From NCBI GenBank assembly GCA_002683405.1, contig NYTH01000044.1, positions 1 to 49,785 of the forward strand: a stretch of 49,785 nt of DNA, given 5' to 3'. The notes beneath the pieces are model-generated. The model was given only the letters and a program-made list of their open reading frames with translations. It was not told the DNA's origin and did not search any database. The DNA comes from Salinisphaeraceae bacterium. GTDB taxonomy: Bacteria; Pseudomonadota; Gammaproteobacteria; Nevskiales; Salinisphaeraceae. Position numbers and translations under genes: made by a program. Numbering within the stretch: the stretch's first letter is position 1; every line of letters begins with the position of its first letter. This document shows, piece by piece, positions 36,538 through 44,505 of the stretch.

Positions 36538-37359
36538 TCAGTTGATGAGTTTGTCGGTGGCGCCGGACGGACTGCCGGCGCTGTGCCAGTGGATGACCGG
36601 CATCCCGCCATCGGCGTGTGTGCCGTAGGCAGGGGATGTCAGCTCGCCCATGGCGATGGCCTTGGCGACGGCGTTGCGGCTGCCCTGTACCTGGAGCTTG
36701 TCGCGGACGTTCTGCAGGTGGAAATTGACGGTGCGCTCCGAAATCGACAGCACCTGGGCAATTTCCCAGGCGGTCTTGCCTTCCGCTGCCCAGAGCAGAC
36801 AGTCCTTTTCACGCGCGGTGAGGCGGCCGCGCCCGCCGGGCGCGTCTTCCCGCTCCATGATGATGGGCCGCACGGCCTCGTGCACGTGCGTGGCAAACCA
36901 CTGGGCACGGCGCACCAGCGACAGCCGGCTGCTGTCGAGCGTGGGTAGCGCGCGCGACCGAGCCAGACTGAACAGGCTGATTTCTCCGCCCCGGCCATAG
37001 ACCGGAATCGTCAGCCCATGCTCCAGCCCGAATCGCGCCGCGTCGGCCAGGAAGCCCGCCACGGCCGGATCGCTGCCGTCGATCTCGTCCCAGATTAATG
37101 GTGTCAGTGAGCTGAAGACGTGGGCGACGATGGGATCGATACGCAGATAGCCCATCTCGTCATAACGTTTGCGCCACTCGCTGGGAAAGCCGCTGATCGA
37201 GAAGTGGTAGGGCTCGGTCATCGAAGTGGGTATGCGAACGGCATAGACGAAGTGCTTGAAGCCTGAAGCTTCCGCAAACTGACGACAGACGTTGAATACG
37301 TCCGGCACCCGTCGGGCCGACTTGAGTGAATCAGCGAAGTGTTGTTCGTTGACGGCCAT
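36538..37359 (-). CDS. LuxR-family AHL-responsive regulator (copy 1)
   Basis: 273 residues. The autoinducer-binding domain has all six canonical positions (TraR W57, Y61, D70, P71, W85, G113): W62, Y66, D75, P76, W90, G115. The C-terminal HTH (about 180-235) reads LTAREKDCLLWAAEGK...ISERTVNFHLQNVRDKL, a standard LuxR recognition helix. Unusually, 35 residues follow the HTH (about 239-273). It is probably the cognate receptor for the adjacent LuxI. A second luxR-type gene lies 96 bp upstream in the same direction. Confidence 0.93.
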   Translation of the reverse strand: MAVNEQHFADSLKSARRVPDVFNVCRQFAEASGFKHFVYAVRIPTSMTEPYHFSISGFPSEWRKRYDEMGYLRIDPIVAHVFSSLTPLIWDEIDGSDPAVAGFLADAARFGLEHGLTIPVYGRGGEISLFSLARSRALPTLDSSRLSLVRRAQWFATHVHEAVRPIIMEREDAPGGRGRLTAREKDCLLWAAEGKTAWEIAQVLSISERTVNFHLQNVRDKLQVQGSRNAVAKAIAMGELTSPAYGTHADGGMPVIHWHSAGSPSGATDKLIN

Positions 37360-37380
37360 GATCCGGCATCCCCCCGTTGT

Positions 37381-37400
37381 CCCTGCCTCAGTCGGCAGGG
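37381..37400 (-). promoter_or_regulatory. lux-box-like dyad before luxR copy 1
   Basis: CCCTGCC-TCAGTC-GGCAGGG, a perfect 7-6-7 dyad of 20 bp with CTG...CAG halves like the luxI box, 22 bp before the luxR copy 1 start. No T tract follows on the minus strand, so it is a poor intrinsic terminator. It could be an operator that controls luxR copy 1 or simply a hairpin. Confidence 0.45.
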
Positions 37401-37455
37401 TGGTTGTCTAAACCCGGGCAGGTTGGGTCGAAGCGCAATGCCGACCTGTGTGGTG

Positions 37456-38241
37456 TCAAGTGGTACGACCGTGCCAGGCGATGGGCGGAGTGGCGTGCTT
37501 GCTGCGGGTGACATAGCTCGGGGGATGAATTTCGCCCAGCGCCGCGGCGCGCGCCACGGCATTGCCGAAATCCCTCGTGCCGAGCTTGCCGGCGGCCGAC
37601 TTCAGATGCTGCTCAACGGCGGCGGCCGTAATATCGAGCAGTTTTGCGGTCTGATCAGCCGACTTGCCTTCCGCCAGCCACAACAGGCATTCCTTCTCCG
37701 TCATCTTCAATGCATTCAATGATATCGGCAGATCGAATTTCCCCAGTAGCCGACGTCGCGCATGTTCATGCAACTCTATGCTGAACCACTGCACGCGTCT
37801 TGCCAAATTCAGGCGCTTGTGTTCCCCGCGCGGCATGGGCTGCCCGCGGGCCACGCTGAATAGCCCGATCTCGCATCCGCGGCCGTAGATAGGTGTGGTC
37901 AGACCATCGGCTATGCCGAAATCGGCGGCGTCACGGAAGAAGTCGCGGGTATCGGGCGAAAATTGCGGCAGCTCGTCCCAGTACACCGGCGTGCTCGACT
38001 CAACGACATGTGCCACCACCGGATCCACGCGCAGGTACGCCTTTTCTTCATAGCGCTGCTGCCAGAATGCCGGGTAGTTCGTGATGGTCAGGTGATAGGG
38101 CTCCGCCAGTGACGTGGGTATTCGCAGCCCGTAGAGATAGAAGGGACAGCCCAGGTCTTCGGCAAAATCGGTGCAGATGACGCGTAGCTGGCCGAGGTCG
38201 GCGACCCGCTTCAGTCGCGTCCTGAGAGTAAGGTCCTTCAT
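37456..38241 (-). CDS. LuxR-family AHL-responsive regulator (copy 2)
   Basis: 261 residues, a diverged paralogue of copy 1 (shared IPTSxxEPYH, YLRxDPxVAHV, DAAxFG, PxYGRGxEIxLFS). The ligand-pocket residues W60, Y64, D73, P74, W88 and G113 are kept. The HTH is unusual: MTEKECLLWLAEGKSADQTAKLLDITAAAVEQHLKSAAGKL lacks the typical S(E/P)RTV recognition start, so it may bind a different operator or bind DNA poorly. It too has a tail beyond the HTH (about 236-261). Transcribed toward copy 1. Confidence 0.9.
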   Translation of the reverse strand: MKDLTLRTRLKRVADLGQLRVICTDFAEDLGCPFYLYGLRIPTSLAEPYHLTITNYPAFWQQRYEEKAYLRVDPVVAHVVESSTPVYWDELPQFSPDTRDFFRDAADFGIADGLTTPIYGRGCEIGLFSVARGQPMPRGEHKRLNLARRVQWFSIELHEHARRRLLGKFDLPISLNALKMTEKECLLWLAEGKSADQTAKLLDITAAAVEQHLKSAAGKLGTRDFGNAVARAAALGEIHPPSYVTRSKHATPPIAWHGRTT

Positions 38242-38427
38242 CTTGCCCTATATCCCGGGTGGTGCTTGCAAGGAGGTGGCCGGGCACATCGGCACAGGTG
38301 ATATATCGGCTTGCTGGACCGGAACTGAATGCGTGAGCTGCCGGGCTCGGGCGTCCAGGCTGTCAATTCATCCGGAAACACCCCGGAACTGCCGGGAGTG
38401 CGCCGCCGGCCGTACGGGGACAGGCCG

Positions 38428-39324
38428 TCAGGTCAGCAGGAATTCCAGCAGCGCCTTCTGGGCGTGCATGCGGTTTTCCGCTTCGTCCCAGACCACGCTC
38501 TGTGGTCCGTCCATGACCTCGGCAGAGACTTCCTCGCCCCGGTGGGCGGGCAGGCAGTGCATGAACAGCGCGTCCGGCCGGGCCAGTTTCATCAGTGCCT
38601 GATTGACCTGGAACGACTGGAAATCCTGCATGCGCTGCGACTGGTCCTCGTCCCCCATGCTGGCCCAGACGTCGGTCACGACGAGGTCGGCGTTTTCGGC
38701 GGCGCCGGCCGGGGTGTCGGCAAGCTGCGCCCGCGGCGCGGCGGAAAGCACCGCCGTATCGGGCTCGTAGCCAGGCGGCGTGCAGATCGCCAGATCAAAG
38801 TCGAACTGCAGGCTGGCGTGTATGAACGACTGGCAGACGTTGTTGCCGTCACCGATCCAGGCCACGCGCCGGTTTTTTATGTCACCGCGCATTTCGACAA
38901 AGGTCTGGATGTCGGCCAGCAGCTGGCAGGGGTGAAACCGGTCCGTCAGGCCGTTAATGACGGGCGCACCGGAGAAGGCGGCGAAGCGCTCCAGCAGGGT
39001 TTGCGAGTGATTGCGAATCATCACGGCATCGGCCATGCGCGACAGAACCCGGGCCGTGTCCTCGATACTCTCGCCGCGACCCAGCTGCGTATCCTGGGGC
39101 GACAGGAAAAGCGCGTGCCCGCCCAGCTGCGCCATGCCGGCTTCGAACGACACCCGCGTGCGCGTGGAGGCCTTTTCGAAGACCATGGCCAGCGTCCGGC
39201 CGGACAGGGGCGTGTGACGCTCACCCCGATGATGCAGGGCCTTGAGTGCTATGGCCCGATCGATCAGGCCGCGCAGCTCAGCCGGGCTGAAATCCAGAAG
39301 AGTCAGGAAATGACGGGTACTCAT
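38428..39324 (-). CDS. argF: Ornithine carbamoyltransferase
   Basis: Forms citrulline from ornithine and carbamoyl phosphate in arginine synthesis. 298 residues. The carbamoyl-phosphate motif STRTR is in [17 protein letters not shown] and the ornithine-binding VWASMG and [11 protein letters not shown] are present. Located 14 bp downstream of argD on the same strand, an argD-argF operon. Confidence 0.97.
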   Translation of the reverse strand: MSTRHFLTLLDFSPAELRGLIDRAIALKALHHRGERHTPLSGRTLAMVFEKASTRTRVSFEAGMAQLGGHALFLSPQDTQLGRGESIEDTARVLSRMADAVMIRNHSQTLLERFAAFSGAPVINGLTDRFHPCQLLADIQTFVEMRGDIKNRRVAWIGDGNNVCQSFIHASLQFDFDLAICTPPGYEPDTAVLSAAPRAQLADTPAGAAENADLVVTDVWASMGDEDQSQRMQDFQSFQVNQALMKLARPDALFMHCLPAHRGEEVSAEVMDGPQSVVWDEAENRMHAQKALLEFLLT

Positions 39325-39338
39325 GATTCAACGCTCCG

Positions 39339-40532
39339 TCAGGAGCCCGGCTTTGAGGGCTTGTTCAGAAAGTCCTGGATGAGCGGGACGAGCCGGTCCA
39401 TCAGGTCTGCGGCTTCAGCGTCGCTGAGTACGAGCGGCGGAAGCAGCCGAATGGTGCGCTCGGCGGCCACGTTGATCAGCAGACCGGCTTCGCGCGCCGC
39501 GTGAACCAGTTCGCCGCAGGGTCGGTCGAGTTCGATGCCCAGCATCAGCCCCGCGCCGCGAATATCCGCGACCCCCTCGCATCCCGCCAGGGCGGTGCGC
39601 AAGCCGTCGATGAGTTGTGCCCCGCGCGCCGCGGCATTGTGCAGCAGCCCGTCGGCTTCGATGCTGTCCATGACGGCCAGACCCGCGGCGCTTGAAAGGG
39701 GATTGCCGCCAAAAGTCGATCCGTGACTGCCCGGCCCGAACAGCGACCGGGCGCGGCCGGCCACCACGCAGGCGCCGATCGGCACGCCCCCGCCCAGGCC
39801 CTTGGCCAGCGACATGACATCGGGCCGAATGTCGTCGTGCTGATGCGCAAACCAGCGGCCGGTGCGCCCGATGCCGCTCTGGACCTCGTCCACCATCATC
39901 AGCCAGTCCTGCCGGTCACAGATCTCGGCGAGCTGCCGCAGATAGCCGGGATCGGGCACGCGCACGCCGCCTTCGCCCTGGATCGGTTCCACCAGAATCG
40001 CCGCAATGTCGGTCCGCTCGGCGAGTTGCCGTACCGCCCCCACATCGTTGAAGGGGACGCGCACGAAACCATCGGGCATGGGCTCGAAACCCTGCTTGGC
40101 CTTGGGGTTGGCGGTGGCGGCCAGACTGGCCAGAGTGCGGCCGTGGAAGGCGCCGTCCATGACCACGATGGCCGGTAGATCAATACCCTTGTGGTGGCCG
40201 TGCAGACGCGCCAGCTTGATGGCTGCCTCGTTGGCCTCGGCGCCGGAATTGCCGAAGAACACCGCATCCATGCCGGCCGCGGCGCACAGCTTGTCCGCCA
40301 GGGCCTCCTGCTCGGGTATGCGATAGAGATTCGATAGATGAATGACGCGGCCCGCCTGCGCCGTCAGGGCCGCCGTGAGCGCCGGATGCGCGTGTCCCAG
40401 CGTATTGACGGCAATCCCGCCGAGCGCATCCAGATAGCGCCGGCCCGCAGTGTCCCAAAGCCAGCAGCCCTCGCCGTGGCTGAACGCCACCGGCTGTCGT
40501 GCGTAGGTTGGTATGAGGTGGCCTTGTTCCAT
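39339..40532 (-). CDS. argD: Acetylornithine aminotransferase
   Basis: PLP class III aminotransferase of arginine (and possibly lysine) synthesis. 397 residues. FFGNSGAEANEAAIKLAR, GAFHGRT, VEPIQGEGG, DEVQSGIGRTG, and the PLP lysine region MSLAKGLGGGVPIGA; GSHGSTFGGNPL closes the active site. First gene of the argD-argF pair. Confidence 0.96.
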   Translation of the reverse strand: MEQGHLIPTYARQPVAFSHGEGCWLWDTAGRRYLDALGGIAVNTLGHAHPALTAALTAQAGRVIHLSNLYRIPEQEALADKLCAAAGMDAVFFGNSGAEANEAAIKLARLHGHHKGIDLPAIVVMDGAFHGRTLASLAATANPKAKQGFEPMPDGFVRVPFNDVGAVRQLAERTDIAAILVEPIQGEGGVRVPDPGYLRQLAEICDRQDWLMMVDEVQSGIGRTGRWFAHQHDDIRPDVMSLAKGLGGGVPIGACVVAGRARSLFGPGSHGSTFGGNPLSSAAGLAVMDSIEADGLLHNAAARGAQLIDGLRTALAGCEGVADIRGAGLMLGIELDRPCGELVHAAREAGLLINVAAERTIRLLPPLVLSDAEAADLMDRLVPLIQDFLNKPSKPGS

Positions 40533-40550
40533 GCGCTGTACGGCTGCCTT

Positions 40551-40584
40551 AAAAATCGAAAGCCCCGCCGCGAACGACGGGGCT
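40551..40584 (-). terminator. Terminator after the superoxide dismutase gene
   Basis: On the minus strand a ten-pair stem with one mismatch (AGCCCCGTCG/CGGCGGGGCT, loop TTCG) followed after five bases by TTTTT. It lies 31 bp beyond the dismutase stop. Confidence 0.65.
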
Positions 40585-40614
40585 CGATTCGATTCACGAA
40601 TTGGTCGCGGGCAA

Positions 40615-41223
40615 TCAGCCGGCGATGTCTTCGTACTGCTTGGCGATACCGTCCCAGTTTACGACGTTCCACCAGTTTTCGACATATTCCGGACGCTTGT
40701 TCTGGTACTTCAGGTAATAGGCGTGTTCCCAGACGTCCAGGCCCATGATGGGTTCACCACTGGCGTCAACCACGTCCATCAGCGGGTTGTCCTGATTCGG
40801 CGTGCCAACAATTTCCAGCTTGCCGCCCTTGGGCAGCAGCCAGACAAAGCCCGAACCGAACAGTCCGGTCGCCGCGTTGGTGAAGTCTTCCTTGAACTGG
40901 TCGAAGGAGCCGAAGCTGGAATCGATGGCTTCGGCCAGCTTGCCGGACGGCTTGCCGCCGCCATTGGGGCTCATGCTGTTCCAGTAGACGATGTGGTTGT
41001 AGTAACCGCCGCCCTGGTTGCGCACGCCGCCGCCGTGTTTGCCGGCATCGGCCAGGATCGACTTCAGATCCTTGTCTTCGAGTTCGGTGCCTTCGATGGC
41101 GCCCTTGAACTTCGTCAGGTAGGCGCGGTGATGCTTGTCGTAATGGATTTCCATGGTCCGCCCGTCGATATAGGGTTCGAGGGCGTCGTAGTCGTACGGA
41201 AGGTCGGGCAGTTCAAATGCCAT
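40615..41223 (-). CDS. sodA: Superoxide dismutase, Fe/Mn family with Mn-type residues
   Basis: Converts superoxide to O2 and H2O2. 202 residues from the ATG at 41223, with GGAGAGG upstream. Metal ligands are in MEIHYDKHHRAYL, GYYNHIVYW and DVWEHAYYL. Although the N terminus (MAFELPDLPYDYDALEP) resembles SodB, the metal-specificity positions look SodA-like: Gly-Gly before the second His and the Gln of PNQDNPL, where Fe enzymes have Gln and Ala respectively. Mn or cambialistic use is inferred. Divergent from the hydantoinase B gene. Confidence 0.9.
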   Translation of the reverse strand: MAFELPDLPYDYDALEPYIDGRTMEIHYDKHHRAYLTKFKGAIEGTELEDKDLKSILADAGKHGGGVRNQGGGYYNHIVYWNSMSPNGGGKPSGKLAEAIDSSFGSFDQFKEDFTNAATGLFGSGFVWLLPKGGKLEIVGTPNQDNPLMDVVDASGEPIMGLDVWEHAYYLKYQNKRPEYVENWWNVVNWDGIAKQYEDIAG

Positions 41224-41444
41224 TATGTTTCCTCTCCTTCGAGTGAAATGGATGAAACCCAAGCATGAACCTGAAACCATGGGGGCATGGCAGCAGAATT
41301 CAAAGACTTTTCGTCAGACGGATGTGCCGTCGGCCCGGGTGCGTCGCACAAGGCGACTGCGCCGCGTAAGCATTGCGGCAGCTTGCGTCGGGACAGGGCA
41401 GATAATCTCATTGCTGTTCGCAAAAACAAGTTCGGAGTACTACG

Positions 41445-43016
41445 GTGATGTCCCGGACACCGGATAGCCCCGCCGTCGACCCGATCGACCTGAGCGTGTT
41501 CGCCAGCCGCATTACCGCGATCTGCGAAGAGATGGGCGCCGTGCTTCGGCGAGCAGCCTTTTCACCCAATATTCGTGATCGTCTCGACTTCTCCTGCGCC
41601 GTGTTCGACGCCTCGGGCCTGTTGTCCGCGCAGGCGGCGCATATCCCCGTGCATCTGGGCAGCATGGCCTACGCCATGGCCGACATTGTCAGCGGAATCG
41701 ACTGGCGTCCGGGCGACATGGTGGTGCTCAATGACCCGTATCAGGGCGGCACCCACCTGCCGGACGTGACGCTGATCGCGCCGGTCTACGCGGAAGACTC
41801 CCTCGTGGCTTTCGTGGTCAACCGCGCCCACCATGCGGATATCGGCGCCAAGTCGCCCGGGTCAATGCCGCTGTCGACAACCTTGTCCGAGGAAGGGCTG
41901 GTCATCGCGCCGACGCGTCTGCTGGCCGAGGGCGAAGTTATCGACAGCTGCATGCAGTGGCTGCTGGCGCCCATGCGCAATCCGGCCGTGTCGCGGGGCG
42001 ACTTTGACGCGCAGATCAGCGCCAACCGGCTGGGGCTGGCGCGCCTGCAGACGCTGATCGAGCGCCACGGCGCACAGCGCTTCATTGCCTGGCTGGCCGC
42101 CTACAACGATTACGCCGAGCGCCTTGCCGCGTCCGTGCTGCGCGACATTCCCGACGGCTGCTACCGTTTTGATGACTATCTCGACGACGACGGGCAGGGG
42201 CAGGCCGAGCTGCTCATCCGCTGCGCCCTGACGGTGGATCAAGGCCGCATCCTGGCAGACTTCACGGGTTCCAGCGCCCAGGTTCAGGGCAACCTGAACT
42301 GTCCGCTGTCGGTGACCGCTGCGGCGGTGCTGTACGTGTTCCGCTGTCTCATGCCGGCGGATATTCCGGGCTGCGCGGGGGCGTTTCGCGATATCTGCCT
42401 CCGCGCCGAGCCCGGCAGTCTGCTTGACGCCCGGCCGCCGGCAGCGGTGGCCGCGGGCAACGTTGAGACCAGCATGAGAGTAGTCGACGCGGTCATCGGC
42501 GCGTTGGCGCAGGCCGTGCCGGGCCGCCTGTGCGCCGCGGGCCACGGCAGCATGAACAATCTGGCGCTCGGCTGGCACGAGGGCGACCAGCCCTGGGACT
42601 ACTACGAAACCATGGGCGGCGGGCTGGGCGCGCACGCCGCCGGCGCCGGTCTGGATGGGGTGCAGGCGCACATGACCAACACGCTGAACACGCCGATCGA
42701 AGTGCTGGAGCGCAACTATCCCATGCGAATCACCCGCTATGCGTTGCGCCGGGGCTCGGGTGGCCCGGGCGCCTGCCGTGGCGGCGACGGGCTGCTGCGG
42801 GAACTGGTGTTCACCGGCCCGGCGCGCTACACCCTGCTGACCGAAAGACGCCGGCATGCGCCCTGGGGGCTGGATGGGGGCGGTGCCGGTCAGCCGGGCG
42901 AGAACGCGGTCAACAATGTGCCTGTTCCGGCGAAGTGTCAGGGGCGACTTGGGGCCGGCGACTGCTTGCGGCTGGCGTCGGCCGGTGGCGGCGGATTCGG
43001 CCATGACAAGGCCTGA
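41445..43016 (+). CDS. Hydantoinase B/oxoprolinase family protein, without a HyuA partner
   Basis: 523 residues spanning the whole HyuB domain: EEMGAVLRRAAFSPNIRDRLDFSCAVFD, HIPVHLGSMAYAM, NDPYQGGTHLPDVTLIAPVY, NRAHHADIGAKSPGSM, and the C-terminal GGGLGAHAAGAGLDGVQAHMTNTLNTPIEVLERNYP. Family members hydrolyse hydantoins or 5-oxoproline with ATP and normally need HyuA, which is not encoded within the window. GTG at 41445 and ATG at 41448 are both possible starts. The substrate cannot be predicted. Confidence 0.88.
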   Translation: MMSRTPDSPAVDPIDLSVFASRITAICEEMGAVLRRAAFSPNIRDRLDFSCAVFDASGLLSAQAAHIPVHLGSMAYAMADIVSGIDWRPGDMVVLNDPYQGGTHLPDVTLIAPVYAEDSLVAFVVNRAHHADIGAKSPGSMPLSTTLSEEGLVIAPTRLLAEGEVIDSCMQWLLAPMRNPAVSRGDFDAQISANRLGLARLQTLIERHGAQRFIAWLAAYNDYAERLAASVLRDIPDGCYRFDDYLDDDGQGQAELLIRCALTVDQGRILADFTGSSAQVQGNLNCPLSVTAAAVLYVFRCLMPADIPGCAGAFRDICLRAEPGSLLDARPPAAVAAGNVETSMRVVDAVIGALAQAVPGRLCAAGHGSMNNLALGWHEGDQPWDYYETMGGGLGAHAAGAGLDGVQAHMTNTLNTPIEVLERNYPMRITRYALRRGSGGPGACRGGDGLLRELVFTGPARYTLLTERRRHAPWGLDGGGAGQPGENAVNNVPVPAKCQGRLGAGDCLRLASAGGGGFGHDKA

Positions 43017-43064
43017 TACGCGTTACAATGCGGGATCTTTGCCCCAACAGGAGCGATTAACGCC

Positions 43065-43394
43065 ATGAGCACCGAAGCTTTGGAAGTCATCCGCAAGGAA
43101 GTGGCCGAAAACCCCATCATCATCTACATGAAGGGCACGCCGGACTTCCCGCAATGCGGTTTCTCGGCCCGGGCCATCGAGGCCCTGAAGGCCTGCGGCG
43201 TGGGCTTTGCCGCGGTCAACGTGTTCGAGGACGAGGAAGTCTACCGCCAGGGCGTGAAGCTGTTTTCGAACTGGCCGACGATTCCGCAGCTCTATGTGAA
43301 AGGCGAGCTGGTCGGCGGGTCCGACATCATCATGGACCTGTACCAGTCCGGTGAGCTGCAGGAAATGCTGCAGAACGCGGCGCAGGCGGCCTGA
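43065..43394 (+). CDS. grxD: Monothiol glutaredoxin, Grx4 family
   Basis: Binds or transfers Fe-S clusters with glutathione. 109 residues. Active site CGFS with Cys31, preceded by YMKGTPDFPQ; WPTIPQLYVKGELVGGSDII carries the cis-Pro and the GSH-binding Gly-Asp region. TACAAT at 43024-43029 is a likely -10. A strong terminator follows, so it is probably monocistronic. Confidence 0.97.
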   Translation: MSTEALEVIRKEVAENPIIIYMKGTPDFPQCGFSARAIEALKACGVGFAAVNVFEDEEVYRQGVKLFSNWPTIPQLYVKGELVGGSDIIMDLYQSGELQEMLQNAAQAA

Positions 43395-43418
43395 CGGCAG
43401 CCGAACACAAGACGATCA

Positions 43419-43442
43419 GGCGGCCCGCGGGCCGCCTTTTTT
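43419..43442 (+). terminator. Intrinsic terminator after grxD
   Basis: The 18-nt palindrome GGCGGCCCGCGGGCCGCC followed by TTTTTT, 25 bp after the grxD stop. Confidence 0.9.
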
Positions 43443-43650
43443 GTCGCCGGCCGGGGCGTGTCCACGCCGGTGTTAGACTTCCGGCCCCATGCTTTCCCCC
43501 GCAGACAGCCACACGCATTCTGGACTACCGACTGTTCGTCTGCCCGAGCAGCGCCAGGTGACATCCCGGGAAGACGGTCGGCTTAAGCGTGTTCGACTGT
43601 ACTGCCGGTGCCGGCCGAGTCACGGCGCGCGGCGACAGGACGGTTAGCCC

Positions 43651-44445
43651 ATGACCCAGGACAGACCCGGTTTTGGCGCCCTGATGATCGGCGCCGAATT
43701 GCTCACCGGCAAGCGGACCGACAAGCATCTGCCCGAGCTCATTCGAATTCTCGGCGTCCGCGGTCTGGAACTGGACTGGGCCCACACGGTGGGTGACGAC
43801 CCGGATCGGCTGAGCGATACACTGCGCTGGACACTGGCCAGCAGCGACGTGGTGTTCAGCTTCGGCGGAATCGGCGCGACGCCGGATGACCTCACGCGGC
43901 AGTGCGCGGCGCGCGCCGCCGGGGTGCCGCTGGAATTCAATGCAGAAGGCCGAAGCACGCTCGAAGCAGTGTTTGGCGACCGGCTGTATCCGCATCGTAT
44001 TCACATGGTGGAGTGGCCCCGCGGCGCACGCCCCATTCCCAATCCCGTCAACCGTGTACCCGGCTTCAGTCTGGACCATCATCACTTCGTGCCCGGCTTT
44101 CCCAAGATGGCCTGGCCCATGGTCGAATGGGTGCTGGATAACCGTTACGCCCATCTGCACGACGCCGACCCGGTTCGCGAATATCTGTTTGAAGCGCTGG
44201 ACACGCCCGAAAGCGATCTGATCGACATCATGGACGGCATTCTCCAGCGATATCCCGCGGTACGCGTGTCCTGCCTGCCGGATTCGGGCGGACGCCGGGC
44301 CATCGAGTTCGGTCTGCGTGGCAAGCGCCCGCTTGCGGCTGCCGCTTATCGGGAAATGTGCGACCTGATCGCGGCACGGGCCATCCGGATTAACGAGATC
44401 GATCCGCCGGACGATAACCTCTACCAGAACAACGAGGGACGCTGA
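43651..44445 (+). CDS. CinA-like molybdopterin-binding-domain protein
   Basis: 264 residues. The first 170 form a MoCF/CinA-type domain: ALMIGAELLTGKRTDKHLPEL, VGDDPDRLSDTLRW and the glycine-rich SFGGIGATPDDLTRQCAA. It resembles the stand-alone CinA N-domain proteins rather than full CinA, lacking the deamidase domain. The C-terminal 90 residues are a family-specific region. Homologues are sometimes called competence/damage-inducible protein A, but the function is unproven. Preceded by 208 bp after the grxD terminator in which I see no gene. Confidence 0.85.
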   Translation: MTQDRPGFGALMIGAELLTGKRTDKHLPELIRILGVRGLELDWAHTVGDDPDRLSDTLRWTLASSDVVFSFGGIGATPDDLTRQCAARAAGVPLEFNAEGRSTLEAVFGDRLYPHRIHMVEWPRGARPIPNPVNRVPGFSLDHHHFVPGFPKMAWPMVEWVLDNRYAHLHDADPVREYLFEALDTPESDLIDIMDGILQRYPAVRVSCLPDSGGRRAIEFGLRGKRPLAAAAYREMCDLIAARAIRINEIDPPDDNLYQNNEGR

Positions 44446-44505
44446 GCAGCCCGGCCGCAGAGTCCTGCGGGGGAGGCCGGCCGGACGACTGACGGGAGAC
44501 AGCGC

